Of a stretch of DNA of 64,000 nucleotides, positions 12,118 through 24,549 are shown one piece after another; the first letter of the stretch is position 1, and the number at the start of each line of letters is the position of its first letter. This stretch comes from Serilophus lunatus (Eukaryota > Chordata > Aves > Passeriformes > Eurylaimidae). The stretch lies in contig VXBA01005699.1 in the NCBI GenBank assembly GCA_013399895.1, positions 1 through 64,000 of the forward strand, written 5' to 3'. Made by a program: the position numbers and the translations under genes. The notes under the pieces are model-generated. The model was not told the origin of the DNA. It did no database searches and saw only the letters and a list, made by a program, of their open reading frames with translations.

Positions 12118-15100
12118 TTTAACTCGTCAAGCAAAGTTATATGTTTCTGTAATTTTGACTCAAACAGCACAGGTCCCAGCATTTGTCAAAACATCCTTTC
12201 TCAAATTCTTTTTTTCACTGAACCAGTGTCATGACATTACATTTGTTGTTTCTGCCCATTCCACAGTTCAGAAGCAAGTCCTAGCAAGTTACAATTCTCT
12301 CTTTCAAAACAGATAAAAATAATGCTTTCTTGCCCACCACGGCAGTGAGACAATGGCCTTCAAAGTCATGTAATTTTGATGGGCTCCATGGCTGGGGTAA
12401 TTGTTCCTCTCCAAGAGAAGAGGAAAGACATGTTTTCTGTCAGATACATTTTAAAAGAGATGATGGGTCCTGAAAGCTGCTCAGGGGGGCTACAATAATT
12501 CACATTTAGACATATTAACGCATTCTGGAAAGACAGAATTAAGTAAATGGAGATACTGCTTTGGCCAGCAATGATCCATAAGATCCATGTAGTAACTGTT
12601 TCACAGTGCACAGACACCCAGCAGCTTAGGGCAAGAAAAGGATCCCACATAAAGCTGAAAGAAGAAACGCAATTTAAGTTTTTGACATGTTTAATCATCA
12701 GCTGTGATACATTACCATGCACCTTTCCTTGCTTCTACGAAGGATTTAGTTATGTGGAAAGTAACTTGTCACTTGTTGAACACATGGGGTTAAGAACTCC
12801 AACATGTGATGGAGGATGCAATGACCATTAAAGTGACCATTAATTACTGGAGTCTGATAGTTTACCTTGCTCAGACAGGAAGGTCAATACTTTTAGCAGT
12901 ACACTAGACCCCAGTTACTGTTGCTGCCCTGACACAATGATTATCGAATTAATTTCTTGTTGTAATGATACGCATAGCCACATCAAATCCACAGTGGCTG
13001 CAGTTTTGGCAGTTAATGTCAAAGTACAGTCATGCAATCAGAATGCATTTTCACAAGGTGGATGTAGTGCAGTCTCTGAAGACCCGACTTAAGATTCACC
13101 AGTTTCTTTTATCAAAGGGGGCTAATCACAGATTTTCAATACCACACAGGTAGTAGCAATCCCTACTCCCCTTACTTATCCAGCTGAATCCTGCTTAAAA
13201 TCAGTATTATGTAGCATCTTTAACTTTACCTGAACTCAAATGGGCTGTAAAATTATTTGGCAGTACTGCTTTTTGTGTGACAGTAATGCCCACTAAGTGC
13301 AGTGTTGTGAAAACTTCCATTCTTTTAATTGATAACAATGTGCTTTTTAGACAGTAAATTTCTGCAGTAGTTAATCGTGACCAGTCTGAGGTGGTTAATT
13401 AAGGTAATCATATGGGCTTTTCCAGTGTGGTACCATCCCAGGAATGTGATAGCCAGTCAAAATCTGATTGCCTGCTGTGTACTGCTGCTTAAGTATTCCT
13501 CAAGTGTTCAGTATTTAACAGCTTGTGATATTTAGATTCTATCTGATCCATTTTACTATCTTATAATGCCTATCATTCATTAAAAGAAAGGGGGGAAAAA
13601 TCCCAAGAAAATAACATCAGCAGCAAAAATGCAGCTCTAAGAAAGTGCTAAGTGGAGAATAACACTCATCCTTGACCCAAACAGAGTATCACATGTTGGG
13701 ATTTTCCAAGTGGGAGACTTTGAAATAACCCTGAACAAAAAAATGCACAACACCAAAATTCTATGTGACTTAATAAAGTCTGATATAAAGATCTGTAAAG
13801 CTTTTAAAACTCTGTTTGATGATCAGTATGTGAACCCCGTTTCCATAGGCATGTTTACACATAGTTTCCTATTGAAGGCTCCCAGTTGTGGCATTCTGTA
13901 GCTATAAGCCATATTTATGTGCAGTTCTGCTAATCCCTGGTCCCAAGGCTGCCTGAAGTCTGTAGAAATTCTTCGCCTCTGTAGACAAGTCCTTGTAAAT
14001 CTCTCCTTGTTGAAGGATTTAGGTACTGATTGTCAGTATCAGAGATACTTCATAAAACAATTCACAGAATAGTACAGCCTTTTCCTTCTGCCTTTTACTG
14101 GCTGGATTGTTATACTAGATAACCTTTTAATGACAGTATTCCATTTTAGTTTGACTCCAGGGATAGAGAGGGGGGAAAAAGGAAATAAAAGCTCCTTCTT
14201 TAATTCTCTGCATCTTTCCCATATCTGCTGTAGCAAATTAGTCAAGATTGATCAGGTTTGTCTGGTTTTTTGGTTTGTTTTTTTTTTTAATTCTGAAATA
14301 CTGTCTTCTGTGATAGAAATCAACATGTAACTCCTAGAGAGAGCAGGGTGAGTTCAGGAATTGTCAGGCTCATAACTCTAGCACCCAGCAATTTCTGGTT
14401 TCTCAAAACACCTTCAATCTTTAACCTAAGCAGGTCCACTTTTCCAGAAAAAGAAATGTATGCCAGGAAAATTAAATTCATGCCACTGAGGCACAGTCTG
14501 AAGCAGCACTGCATATTTAAGTATCGCTCTTGATTGTGTCAAATAACTAGAAACTTGAACTGCAGCGCTGGACTTTGTTACTTTGGCCCATCTCCAGTAG
14601 AACTGCAATACCAGGCCTGTTAACAGGAGTGTCAACCTAATGATATAAAACAGATGATCATGATGGGTATGTTGGATGAGGTGATCAGACCAACTGAATG
14701 GTGATCGCTGCCATAAAGCATTGAATGATTCATGTGGTCTAATATAGATTAATTTATATGTAAATTACTTGGTAATACTACAACTTCTGATTTGCTTTGA
14801 AGAAAGAGAAGTACTTCTTGGTGACTTACAGGAATCTTGCTATTATGAGACTGTGCCACCTCTGTTTCAAAAGCCTGTAACTGCTATCCAGTGTTCACTT
14901 TCTCCAGTTCATGAGAGCAGTGATTTTCAGTGTCTAATCTGAATCCACTCATCTGGCCCTTCTGCTTGATGAATGTTTTCCTGTGAAGACAAGAATTGAC
15001 AATCAATCAGCAATACACATTGTTTTATGACTTCTTGAGACTAAGCTGTTGTTTGGGAACAGGCTGATGATTTTTAACACATAACTCACAACAGTCGGGC

Positions 15101-16469
15101 ATCAAGGTGACATGGTAGTTTTTGATTCTCAAACTAGTTGATCCATTTTATGAGAAATCTTGTATATTGTTTTTTACAGCTTCCACTAAACACTAGACAT
15201 AGTCCTTCTGCATATGAAAATAATATCATTTTTATTCAACATGTCAGACATTTTAGGCATGAATACTGGACTAAGATCTATGATGATATTTTAATTATTT
15301 TTACTTTTTAAAAAAATGGTTTATTATATGATCCTGGATCTCTGATGAAAGGATCCTCAATGCCATCAAAATTAAGTACAACCTAAGAGGAATTTATTCA
15401 CAGAAATATAATCTTTTTTTTTCATCGACTTCTAGCTCTCGAGCAAAATAAAATATTTACTTTTTGCAGCATTTCTGAGAGTGAATTAGTGACAGTATTA
15501 AAAATATGCTGCAGCAATAGTTTATTTTTCACTGTGTTAGCTATTTAAGGAGATATCAGATTTTCTCAGTTTACTTTTAGTGCCTTACAAAATACAAGAA
15601 ATTTTCAGATTGTTATAAATTGAAATTACCTTGTTGTTTCCAGTGTGCTTTTAAATGTCACGAATTCACATTGCCAGAATATGTTATTGGTAGCAAACCA
15701 AGTGAAGATATTATTTAAGGAATAATGATGAAATGTTTCTTTAAAAATCCTTAATTTCAATATTTATTTGAGATCACTGGCCAGAATCTCCACTTGGGAG
15801 TCAGATTTACTCCCTAAACACATCTCCAGTGGCTGTCAAGACCATTATGTAGATATTATTTGGCACAATTAAAACAAAGGTGTCACTGGATATTTTCACT
15901 AGAGTAAATAGCTTAAAACTTACTTGAGGTTTATGAAGAGTATAGTAATCATGGCACTTTTTTTTGTCAACAAAATAAATAATGCATTTCCAAGTGTGAG
16001 AGATGGACAGATTTTCCCTTCTTTCCTTGAGTATAAAACTATAATAGTTACATTCTTAATATAAGGCACATAAGTTGTTTATGCAAAATGCTGTCCTTGC
16101 ATCTGTCCTCAACATGATGAAAAAAGATGAACTACTTTTGAAAAGACACTGGGGAAAACAGATCATATTCCCGGGTCTTCCACAGACTCCCCTGTGCTTG
16201 GGAGAGTGTCCTGCCTGTATCAAAATGTGTGAGTGGAGCACAGTTTCTCAGCAACATTATTATAGCCATGGTGCTGCCAGCACACCTCTTACTGCAGGGT
16301 AATGATGATAATCATAATCAAAATTAAAATCAGCTTTTCTCACAATTGTGCAGTGATGTGGGCTGAGAATTGTGTGATTAGAACTGAGCCTTGGCAATTG
16401 TTTTAGGATGCAGCTTCTGCAGAAAGAGGGTAAAATATAGTCTGTAACACTATCTGCTCTTGACAATGA

Positions 16470-17831
16470 GACCCAGCAACAAAAGGAGAGCTAAGAAGAA
16501 TCTCTATTCTTTACTGGATGTGATGAGAAAGAAACAAATGCTGAGGTACATGATACCTTCACTGCCTCTGTCTTTAATAGGAAAATTAGTTGTCCTCAGG
16601 GCACCCCTGAGCTGGAAGACAGGGATGGGGAGAAAAATGAAAACCCCAAAATCCAAAAGGAAATGGTGCCTTCTGTGCCTCTTAGACAAACACAGGTCTA
16701 TAGAGTTAGGTGAGAATCTACCCAAGAGTACTGAGGAAGTGTTCACCAAGCCACTTTCAAACATTTAACAGCAGTCCTGGTTAACCAGTGAGACTCCAAT
16801 TGAATGGAAGACAGCAAATGTGATGCCAAGTTACGTGAAGGGTCAGAAGAAGGATCTGGGGAACTACAGGCCTGTCAGTCTGACCTTGGTGCCAGGGAAA
16901 GTCATGGAGTGGATCATCCCAAGCACCATCACACAGCACATGCAGGACAACTGGGATCAGGCCCAGTCATAGTAGATTTAGGAAAGGCAAGTCCAGCTTG
17001 GCCAACATGGTCTCCTTCTATAACAAGGCAACTCACTTAGTGGATGACAGAGAGGCTGTGGGTGTTCTCTACCTGGATGTCAGTAAAGCCTTTGACACTG
17101 TTTCCCACAGCATTTTCTAGAGAAACTGGACAAGTCCAGTTTCAAGTCTTCAAGCCTTCAAGCCTTTGAAGACTTCAAGTCTTGGCTTGGAACAGTGCAC
17201 AGTCCGCTGGATAAAAAACCGGCTGGATGGCTGGGCCTAGAGAGTGGCAGTGAATGGAGTTATATGGAGCTGGTGGCCAGTCATAAGTGAGCTTCCCCGG
17301 GGCTCAGAGATGGTGTTAGTCCTGTTTAGTATCTTTATCAATAATCTGGATGAGGAGATTTAATGCTCTTTCAGTAAGTTTGCAGACAAAACCAAGCTGG
17401 AAGGGAATAATGATCTGCTGGAGGGTAGGAAGGCTTTGCAGAGGGATCTGGACAGGCTGGATCAATGGGCTAAAGCTATTTATATGAGGTTCAACAAAGC
17501 GAAGTGCTGGTCCTGCATTTGGGTCACAGTAAGCCCATGCAGCCCTGCTGAGCCCATTGCAGCCCTGGGGCAGAGTGGTTGGAAAGCTGCCTGGTGAAAA
17601 GGACCTGGGGGTGCAGGTCAACATGAGCATGATCTGTCAGCGTGCCTAGGTGACCTTGAAGGCCAGTGGCATCCTTGCCTGTATCAGAAATAGTGTGACA
17701 AGCAGGAAAAAGGGCAGTGATTGTCTCCCTGTATTCATTGCTGGTGAGGCCATACCTCGAATCCTGTGTTCAGTTATGGGCCCCTCACTGCAAGAAAGAC
17801 ATTGAGGTGCTGGAGTAAGTCCAGCGCAGGG
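16470..17831 (+). mobile_element. CR1 LINE, 5' part before the LTR insertion
   Basis: 5'-truncated chicken-repeat-1 (CR1) retrotransposon, with recognisable ORF2 reverse-transcriptase sequence from about 16470. The motif YLDVSKAFDTVSH (from 17070) is the RT block around the first catalytic Asp. The second catalytic motif at 17379-17393 reads FADKT instead of FADDT, so a key Asp is replaced by Lys. Together with frameshifts and stops this shows the copy is dead. The stretch near 17115-17185 carries a local rearrangement (CAAG/CTTC-rich inverted repeat) not expected in CR1. The left end is set by eye and may be off by tens of bases. Confidence 0.9.
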
Positions 17832-18937
17832 TGTATTGGGTTTTCTGTGGCCAGGTTTTGGTAGTTGTGGGGGGGCTGACTGGGAAGCTTCTTCAAGAAG
17901 CTGCTGGAAGTTTTCCCCATGTCCAGCAGAGCCAATGCCAGCCGGCTCCAGGCTGGGCCTGTTGCTGACCAAGGCCAGGACAATCAGTAGGTAAAGTAAC
18001 ACCTCTGTGATAACATATTTAAGAAGGGAAAAAAAATTAGTTTAGATGAAGTAGGCTGCCGGAGAGGAGCAGGGTGAGAGCCTGTGAGCAACAACGCAGA
18101 CACCAAGGTCAGTGCAGAAGGAGGGGGAGGAGATGCTCCTGGCGCCGGAGCTGAGATCCAGCTGCAGCCCATGGTGAGAAGACCACGGTGAAGCAGCTGT
18201 GCCCCTGCAGCCCATGGAGGACCACAGGAGTGCAGAGATCCACCTGCAGCCCGTGGAGGTGGATGCTGGCAGGGGGCTGTAGCCCATGGGAGGCCCATAT
18301 TGGAGCAGGGTCCTGGCAGGGAGCTCTGGCCCGTGGGGAAGAGGAGCCCACAGTAGAGCAGGACTTCCCAGCAGGACTTGTGGCCTGTGGGGGACCCATG
18401 CTGGAGCAACCTGTACCTGAAGGACCACATCCTGTGGAAAATGACCCATGTGGCAGCAGCGTCTGAAGAGCTGCTGCCCATGGACTTTTTCCAGGGCAGT
18501 TTGTGAAGGACTGTCTCCTGTGGGAGAAACTCACGCTGGAGAAGTTCTTGAAGAACTGTCTCCCATGGGAAGGGCCCTATGGGATGCAGGGGAAGGACTC
18601 CTCTCCCTGAGCAATGGCAGAAAACAAGAGCTGACTGCAACCCCCATTCCCTGTCTCCCTGCACCCTTGGGGAAAAGGAATGTGGAGAAAGAGGGGGTGG
18701 GGGGGAAAGGTGTCTCTTATGTTTCTCATTCTTAAACTCTGACCTTGTTAGTAATAAATTCAATTAATACCCCTCATGGGGTCTGTTTTGCCTGTGATGG
18801 TGATTAGCAAGGAATCTTTTATGGTCCTTAACTCACAAAGCCCTCCATTATATTTTCTGTACTCTGCTGTTTGCAGGAGGGAGTGAGAGATTGGTTTTAG
18901 TGGGCCCCTGGCACCTAGCCCGGGTTAAACCTCTACA
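17832..18937 (+). mobile_element. Solo LTR of an avian endogenous retrovirus, inserted in CR1
   Basis: A 1106-bp LTR starting TGTATTGGGTTTTCTGTGGC and ending GGGTTAAACCTCTACA. It is flanked by a perfect 5-bp target duplication CAGGG (17827-17831 and 18938-18942). The CR1 sequence breaks off at the first copy and resumes right after the second. A TATA-like TATTTAAG lies at 18016-18023 and AATAAA at 18753-18758. Between them is a long leader-like stretch of degenerate repeats built on GCAGCCCATGG and CTGGAGCAG words (about 18130-18590), typical of this avian LTR family. A 5-bp duplication fits ERVL-like or class I elements rather than 6-bp alpha/beta types. No gag, pol or env sequence is present. 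The long open frames on both strands here are by-products of the repeated GC-rich words. Confidence 0.88.
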
Positions 18938-19367
18938 CAGGGCAACAGAGTGTTGAAGGGTCTGGAGCACATGTTTTATGGGTAGTGGATGAGAGAACTG
19001 AAGTTGTTTAGCCTGAAGAAAAGGAGGCTCAAAAGGATCCTTAATGCTCTCTACAACTACCTGAAAGGAGGTTGTAACAAGGTGGGCATTGGTCTCTTCT
19101 CACATGTAACAAAGGGTAGGACAAGAGAAAATGGACTCTAGTTGCACCAGGGGAGGTTTAGCTTGAATATTGGGCAAAATTTCTTCACCAGAAGGATTGT
19201 CAGGCATTGGAACAGGCTGCCCAGGAAAGTGGTAGAATCACCATCTCTGGCAGTGTTCAAAGAAACATGTGGAATTGGCATGGTTTAGTGGTGAATGTGG
19301 CACTTGCTTAACAGCTGGATCGGATGATCTCAAAGGTCTTTTCCAACCTTAACAATTCTATGATTCT
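18938..19367 (+). mobile_element. CR1 LINE, 3' part after the LTR insertion
   Basis: Continuation of the same CR1 copy. It resumes with CAGGGCAACAGAG immediately after the LTR. It includes the well-known AACTACCTGAAAGGAGGTTG, ATTTCTTCACCAGAAGG and GGAACAGGCTGCCCAGG stretches, and ends with the CR1 terminal ATTCTATGATTCT at about 19355-19367. The intact 3' terminus shows normal target-primed retrotransposition of the host CR1 before the LTR arrived. Confidence 0.92.
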
Positions 19368-22300
19368 TTCAAAGTTTTATCTTTTCCCAGCACTTTCTTT
19401 TATCTTCCTCTCTGTTTTTCCTATCAAAAAGGTCTGAGGTAGTTTACTAACAAGCAAAAGTTCATACATTCAGTGCAGGTGCTAACATCAACTAAATGCC
19501 AATTTATACCAGTTTCAGTAACCAGAAAACATTACCTGTGCAAAGAACACAAGTATCTCAAATATAATTAGATACATAAGTGTGAATTGATTAAGAATTT
19601 CTTGTTGTGGATTTGGCAGAGAGACAATCTCTGACATAAATAACAACAAAAAAAATACATCTCTTTCTAATAGTGTAACATCTCTGGAATAACATATTTA
19701 TCTATTCCCCCCTACCCCCTCCCACTCCATCTCCATTTCAAAGTCCTTTTAGCCTCACAGTGTCATTCCTTCAATGTTAAAAATGATCATTCCTTCGGAG
19801 CAGGCTAGTTCTTAAAATTTAGAGATAAAAAGATATTTTACTCCTACATTGTTGGCTACTTGAAATATATTTACTTCCCTGTTAGTAATTGCACAACTAA
19901 GCCTTAGGATGTAGCAAAGAAGACAGTTCCCTGCAGTGCTGCCCTGCCAGGGCAGCAAAATAGGAGGACCTGGTCTGTTTCTTTATTTTGCAATAGTCCT
20001 GGAAAATAGTCTTTGCTGCTCACAGGGACTGAGGACCTGATGTGGGGCATGAGCAGTGCTGCAAGTGCTGCCCATGCCAGAAGCTGCTCTTTCTGCCTCA
20101 AAGGCCAGATCCAGCAGCTGCTGGAAGAAGGACCACTCCAGCACTCCATAGGTCTCCCCATCCACAGGCCTTATTCATCTCTAGCTTCTCAGTCTCAAGG
20201 CAACAGAAATCAGTTGCACTTACATTTGTAAGCCTGAAGTGTCCCCCGAGTAGACTTTTAACAGGATGGAAACCCACTCACCTAAAAAGCTAGCAAGATA
20301 CACTTCATGGGCCCATCTCTGCAAACTTCTGCCTTTCCCTGCAAAACACCAATCCAAGCACAAAATAAACAAATTTTGCATCAAGTTTGTCTACACAGTG
20401 TTGAAATAGATGCTCTAATTTGCTATCCATTTTTCTTTATCTCTATAAGCCATTCATTTTCAAGTTTAAGAAAATTTCACTTTAAAAAAGTGAAATACAA
20501 CTTTTGAATAGCTCTACTGCAGAGTAGTTAATATGGACTTTTTTGTCATTTAATTTAATGCTACCAAGTCCTTCCCATTTCTCCACATTTCCCTCTCTCA
20601 TGCACACAGAGTGCCCCTCTCTCTCTTATTTCAGTCTTATAGCCTTTGAAATGCACACCATTAAAATGGATATTGTCATGGAATTTACTCCTTGCAGTTT
20701 GTTCCTGAGGTTTGTCGAAATGAAATTTTCAGTTTTATAGCAACCAGAGTTTGGAGGGCCTTCTGTGTATCCTATTCCTTTTTAGATCATTAGAAGTTCA
20801 CAGAGAAGCTAGGCCACTCTAAACTTCAAAGGATCCTACCTTAAAGAATAAGACACATGAATAATGTAGGCTACATGGAGCACAAATAAGGACCAGTGAC
20901 ACTACTGCAAACAGCAGCGTAATAAAATGAGACGGAAGTGAAAGGACTTCTGTTGGCTTAGAGATACAAAATATAACAAAGTCATAATATCCTGTAATAT
21001 CCTGTGACAAGAGGATACTATGCCTCTTGCAAGAAGGCAAGTGATGTGCATTTCTAAAATGTTGAGGCATTTTGGAAGACTTTGTTTCACAAACTCAACA
21101 CATATATGCAGAAGAGAAGGCACTGTCACAGTAAAAAAGCCTTTTAAATGTCTAAGTAACTATGTAAATATAGATGCACGCAAAGTTAATAGATCAACAC
21201 TTCCTATTACGAGCCACAAGGATGGATAAGTTACCTTATTTTTTATGGAATGCATTCATGAGAACTCCTACTGCAGCTCAAATTTTCAGGCCCTTACTCT
21301 CAATAGAGCTAGTATTGAAATGTTATTACCATCAGAAACATGTATTTCTGTTGTTCAAAAATAAAAATTATTATCAGAATATATTCCTAAATTGCTTGGG
21401 TTTAATGGTATGTGGTTTTGCTATGTATATCAATGCATATTTTACATGCATATACCCAAGCACATGTTTTATAAACAGCATAGTAGCTTCCAAGGAAATT
21501 TATCTTTGTTTCTTGCTTATTCTTTCTCACAGACTAGAGTACACAGTTCAATGTATGCCAAAAGTCAAGGCTGATAGTGTTTGTTTATTTACAGTTTGGT
21601 GCCTTCTGATGCTTTTTTATCTTTGACCCCAGGCCTAGTAAATTTGTAGGGCACCAGTTCACCCCTTTGATATGTCTTCATCTCTCTCAGTATCAAAGAG
21701 AAGTTGACTGTGCAGGGGAGACAACAGGCTCTTTACTTTGGAAAATGCCTCTCTTGCACTCCCTGGGAAGACTGCAATATATTCTGAGCCCTCTGGATGT
21801 CACAAGCTAAGCAATTCTGGCAAATAAAACACAACAACAATATGACGTGAATTTTATGAATCCACTGATAATGTTCATCTTTCAGCTTTGTGGAAACACA
21901 CAGAAATATAAAATGGCTCCTCCTGTCTTCTGAGGAATAGTTAATAATCTCGAAAGAGATAAACAGAGGAGGATAGGCTAGACTAAAGCTGTCTCTCCTC
22001 TGTGCCTGAGTATCAGTGTGAAGGTGGGAAATAATTTGAGGACTCAAACAAAATAGTTGTCCTTGTAGGCAGCAAATTTAACCTCTAAGAGCTCATATAG
22101 CAGCTCAGCTCTGAAAAACAGATAAAAATTTATTTTGCCATGGATCAAGCTCAACAAACTAACCACTGTTATCCGAGGAACAGATATGTTGAAAAGGCAT
22201 TATACCTCTCTTCCCCAAAATTGCTTTAACTATCTACTATTATGCTGTGCACTTGAGAAGATCACAGAAAAAACTGCTCAGTAAACAGCTCACCACCCAG

Positions 22301-22715
22301 GTAGTCACAACACATATGGTGAGGAAGATCCTGCCTTTGCTTCCAACTTCCAGGACTTTGGCCTGGTGGCAGCACCCTATTTCCTGCAACAAAGTTTGAT
22401 TTAGCTGTCTGGACATACTAATTCAATGTGATGCCATAGAAAAGACCTAATTTTGATTCAACTTCATTACTTCAGATCAGGTGTAAGAACTTTGTAAGTT
22501 CAAGGCCAGGCACTCAACTTTTTCATTCTTCTGTGTGAAAACAGTGTGCCTGGCCCCAACTCTGGGCTCTGAGTCCCTTCACCTTCAGGTGAGAAACCGA
22601 GCCCAGGAAACACCTCTAACCACAGAGCACTTTTTGAGTTTCTCCTGTAAATTTTGCTCTTTTCCTTCCCATCTCTTTCCCTGTTTCCTTCTCCCTCCTC
22701 TCCTCACCATCTTGG

Positions 22716-22735
22716 AAAAAAAAAAAAAAAAAAAA
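22716..22735 (+). repeat. Poly(A) run of 20
   Basis: Twenty consecutive A followed by CAAAAAACA. No retrotransposed gene or LINE is recognisable upstream, so it is listed only as a homopolymer. Confidence 0.9.
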
Positions 22736-22830
22736 CAAAAAACACGTGGGGCAAGAAAAGGAGATGAAAAAGTATTGAGTTTGGAATGATTGAAAACTGT
22801 TTTCCTATTCAGATCTACTATTAAAAATAG

Positions 22831-22852
22831 ATAAATAAAATAAATAAATAAA
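22831..22852 (+). repeat. (AAAT)n short microsatellite
   Basis: ATAAATAAAATAAATAAATA followed by AA: about five tetranucleotide units with one extra A. Confidence 0.85.
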
Positions 22853-24480
22853 TCCCATTCCTAGCTAATAAGACTGCTCCAGAAGCTGTTTGATAAACAT
22901 GTCATTTCTCTATGCTATATGACAAATCTCCCAGGAACCGGTGCTGCTTTTCTAAGCACTGTATAAAAAGTTGCTTTATCTGCTTAATAATGTATCCAGA
23001 TTTAACCTCACCTTTGCAACAGACAAAATTAAATGGAGTAAATCTGTCTTGAGATATGAGCTTATTATTAATACAGATCTTCTAACTGCATATTAAAATA
23101 CAGTTGTGTTCCTTGACACATTCAGTTCCATTTGCATTATGGAAAGTTAATGCATTAACTTCGCAATAAAAATGCATGGCCTTCTGAAATGAATGTACTG
23201 GATGAATGAATGAATTCTGCTGGTTCTGTGCACTGTCTCAATGCATCGCTCACATGCCCTTGCTTTTTGCAAGGTTGAGTAATATAAATTGTCCCATGTT
23301 TGGTAGCTCATTTGCAAGACTCACAAAGAGTAATAAACTCACAGTGAATTTATCATTTTACAAACACCTTCCTATGCAGAAATCCATTGTTTGGTTGGCT
23401 GGGGGGTTTTTAGTGTTGTTTTGGGGGGTTCTAGGGTTCAGCCTGTTAAAATGGCTTTGCTGTTTTATAATAAAAAGATGAATGTTCTCAGAAACAACTT
23501 TAAATATTATTTTCTGTGCTTCACAAGTTCTGCTTTTAGTCTACAGAAAAGTTTAAGGTATCTCAGAAGTTCTGTTCCAAGCTATGATTATCCAGGAAAC
23601 TAGAAGCGAGTCACATTTACTGTCTAATGTTCACTGCATGTCATTTTTTTCACATTCAGTACTTCACTGCCTTATGTTTCAACTTCTTATGTTTCAACAT
23701 GTATCCTTGAGAGCCTTGGAATCACTCAAAACCATTAATGCAGCAGGCTATACTGATATGCAAATACTTTAAGGGTATTAATGACCTTGTGTATACATTT
23801 CCTACAAAGCTCTAGCTGACTTTAGTAATTCACTTGACTCTCCAGATGTCAGGATAAACAGATACTAGTAAAAGTTAAATTAAGCTCTATTAGCAACCAG
23901 ATGAAAACTATATTACTAACTAAAAATTATTCCTATCTCCTCCTCAACTCACTTGAAGGGAATTTTTTTTCTTTTCCATCTATTAAAGAACGATTTGGTT
24001 TCTAGATTGTAGAGATGCTTCCACGTACAGCCATAAAATGTTGAGGGCAAATGTTAGGTTCAGCTTGATCTATTCTGTCCGTTTATTGCCTCGGTTTCTC
24101 TTCTCATAATATTCAAGCACTTCCTCAGTACTATCCATCTTCATGTCTCAAACTGCCACTTTAGGGGAAGACAGGCTACATAAAAAGCCAATAGAGTTTC
24201 ATATTGACATGACTCCTAACCATGAATGCTTCATCACCTGGAGGCAAACACAGAAGTATGCTTGATGTTAAGTCTTTCCAGGCCACTAATCACTCTCATA
24301 ACAAATTGCCCCTTTTGAGGACCCATTCCCAATCGCCCCCTCAGATAATCCACAAAACAGACTTAGCCACCACTTTAAGATTATTCCTCATGCCATGTAG
24401 AGACTATATTATCTAGAGCAAAGTCTGTTTTTATTATGTGTACACATTCAGGCAGTAAGTACACTGGATAATACACTGGG

Positions 24481-24549
24481 CTTCCTTCCTTCCTTCCTTC
24501 CTTCCTTCCTTCCTTCCTTCCTTCCTTCCTTCCTTCCTTCCTTCCTTCC
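24481..24549 (+). repeat. (CTTC)n tetranucleotide microsatellite running into the gap
   Basis: An uninterrupted CTTC/TTCC array of 69 bases (about 17 copies) up to the first N at 24550. The sequence right after the gap (CTCCTTCCTT) still resembles the array, so the unresolved part is probably more of it. Confidence 0.97.

Larger units (their letters stand above)
9111..16469. other. Gene-free AT-rich unique DNA
   Basis: No gene or young transposable element recognised. It contains two small tandem duplications (11580-11623 and 12084-12117). The longest open frames (123 codons at 9357-9728, 118 codons at 12366-12722 minus) have no recognisable protein sequence. Confidence 0.7.
19368..24480. 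other. Gene-free unique DNA
   Basis: No gene recognised. It includes a GC-richer block at about 19900-20230 with a perfect 9-bp-stem palindrome (19938-19956), a 20-A run and a short AAAT repeat. A 150-codon open frame at 21174-21626 is AT-rich, has no identifiable domain and reads like random translated non-coding DNA. Confidence 0.7.

Noticed and set aside
17984..18763. 259-codon minus-strand open frame, with overlapping frames at 18042-18449 and 18109-18534
   Set aside because: It lies entirely inside the LTR and is produced by its GC-rich degenerate repeats. Long frames exist in several registers on both strands, which is a composition effect, not a gene.
21174..21626. 150-codon plus-strand frame, the longest outside repeats
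   Set aside because: AT-rich codons, many Tyr/Phe/Leu/Ile, no domain, signal or splice context; expected by chance in 64 kb of six-frame sequence.
22700..22760. Poly(A) run as the tail of a processed pseudogene
   Set aside because: Upstream sequence (22535-22715) shows no recognisable coding remnant and no target-site duplication was found.
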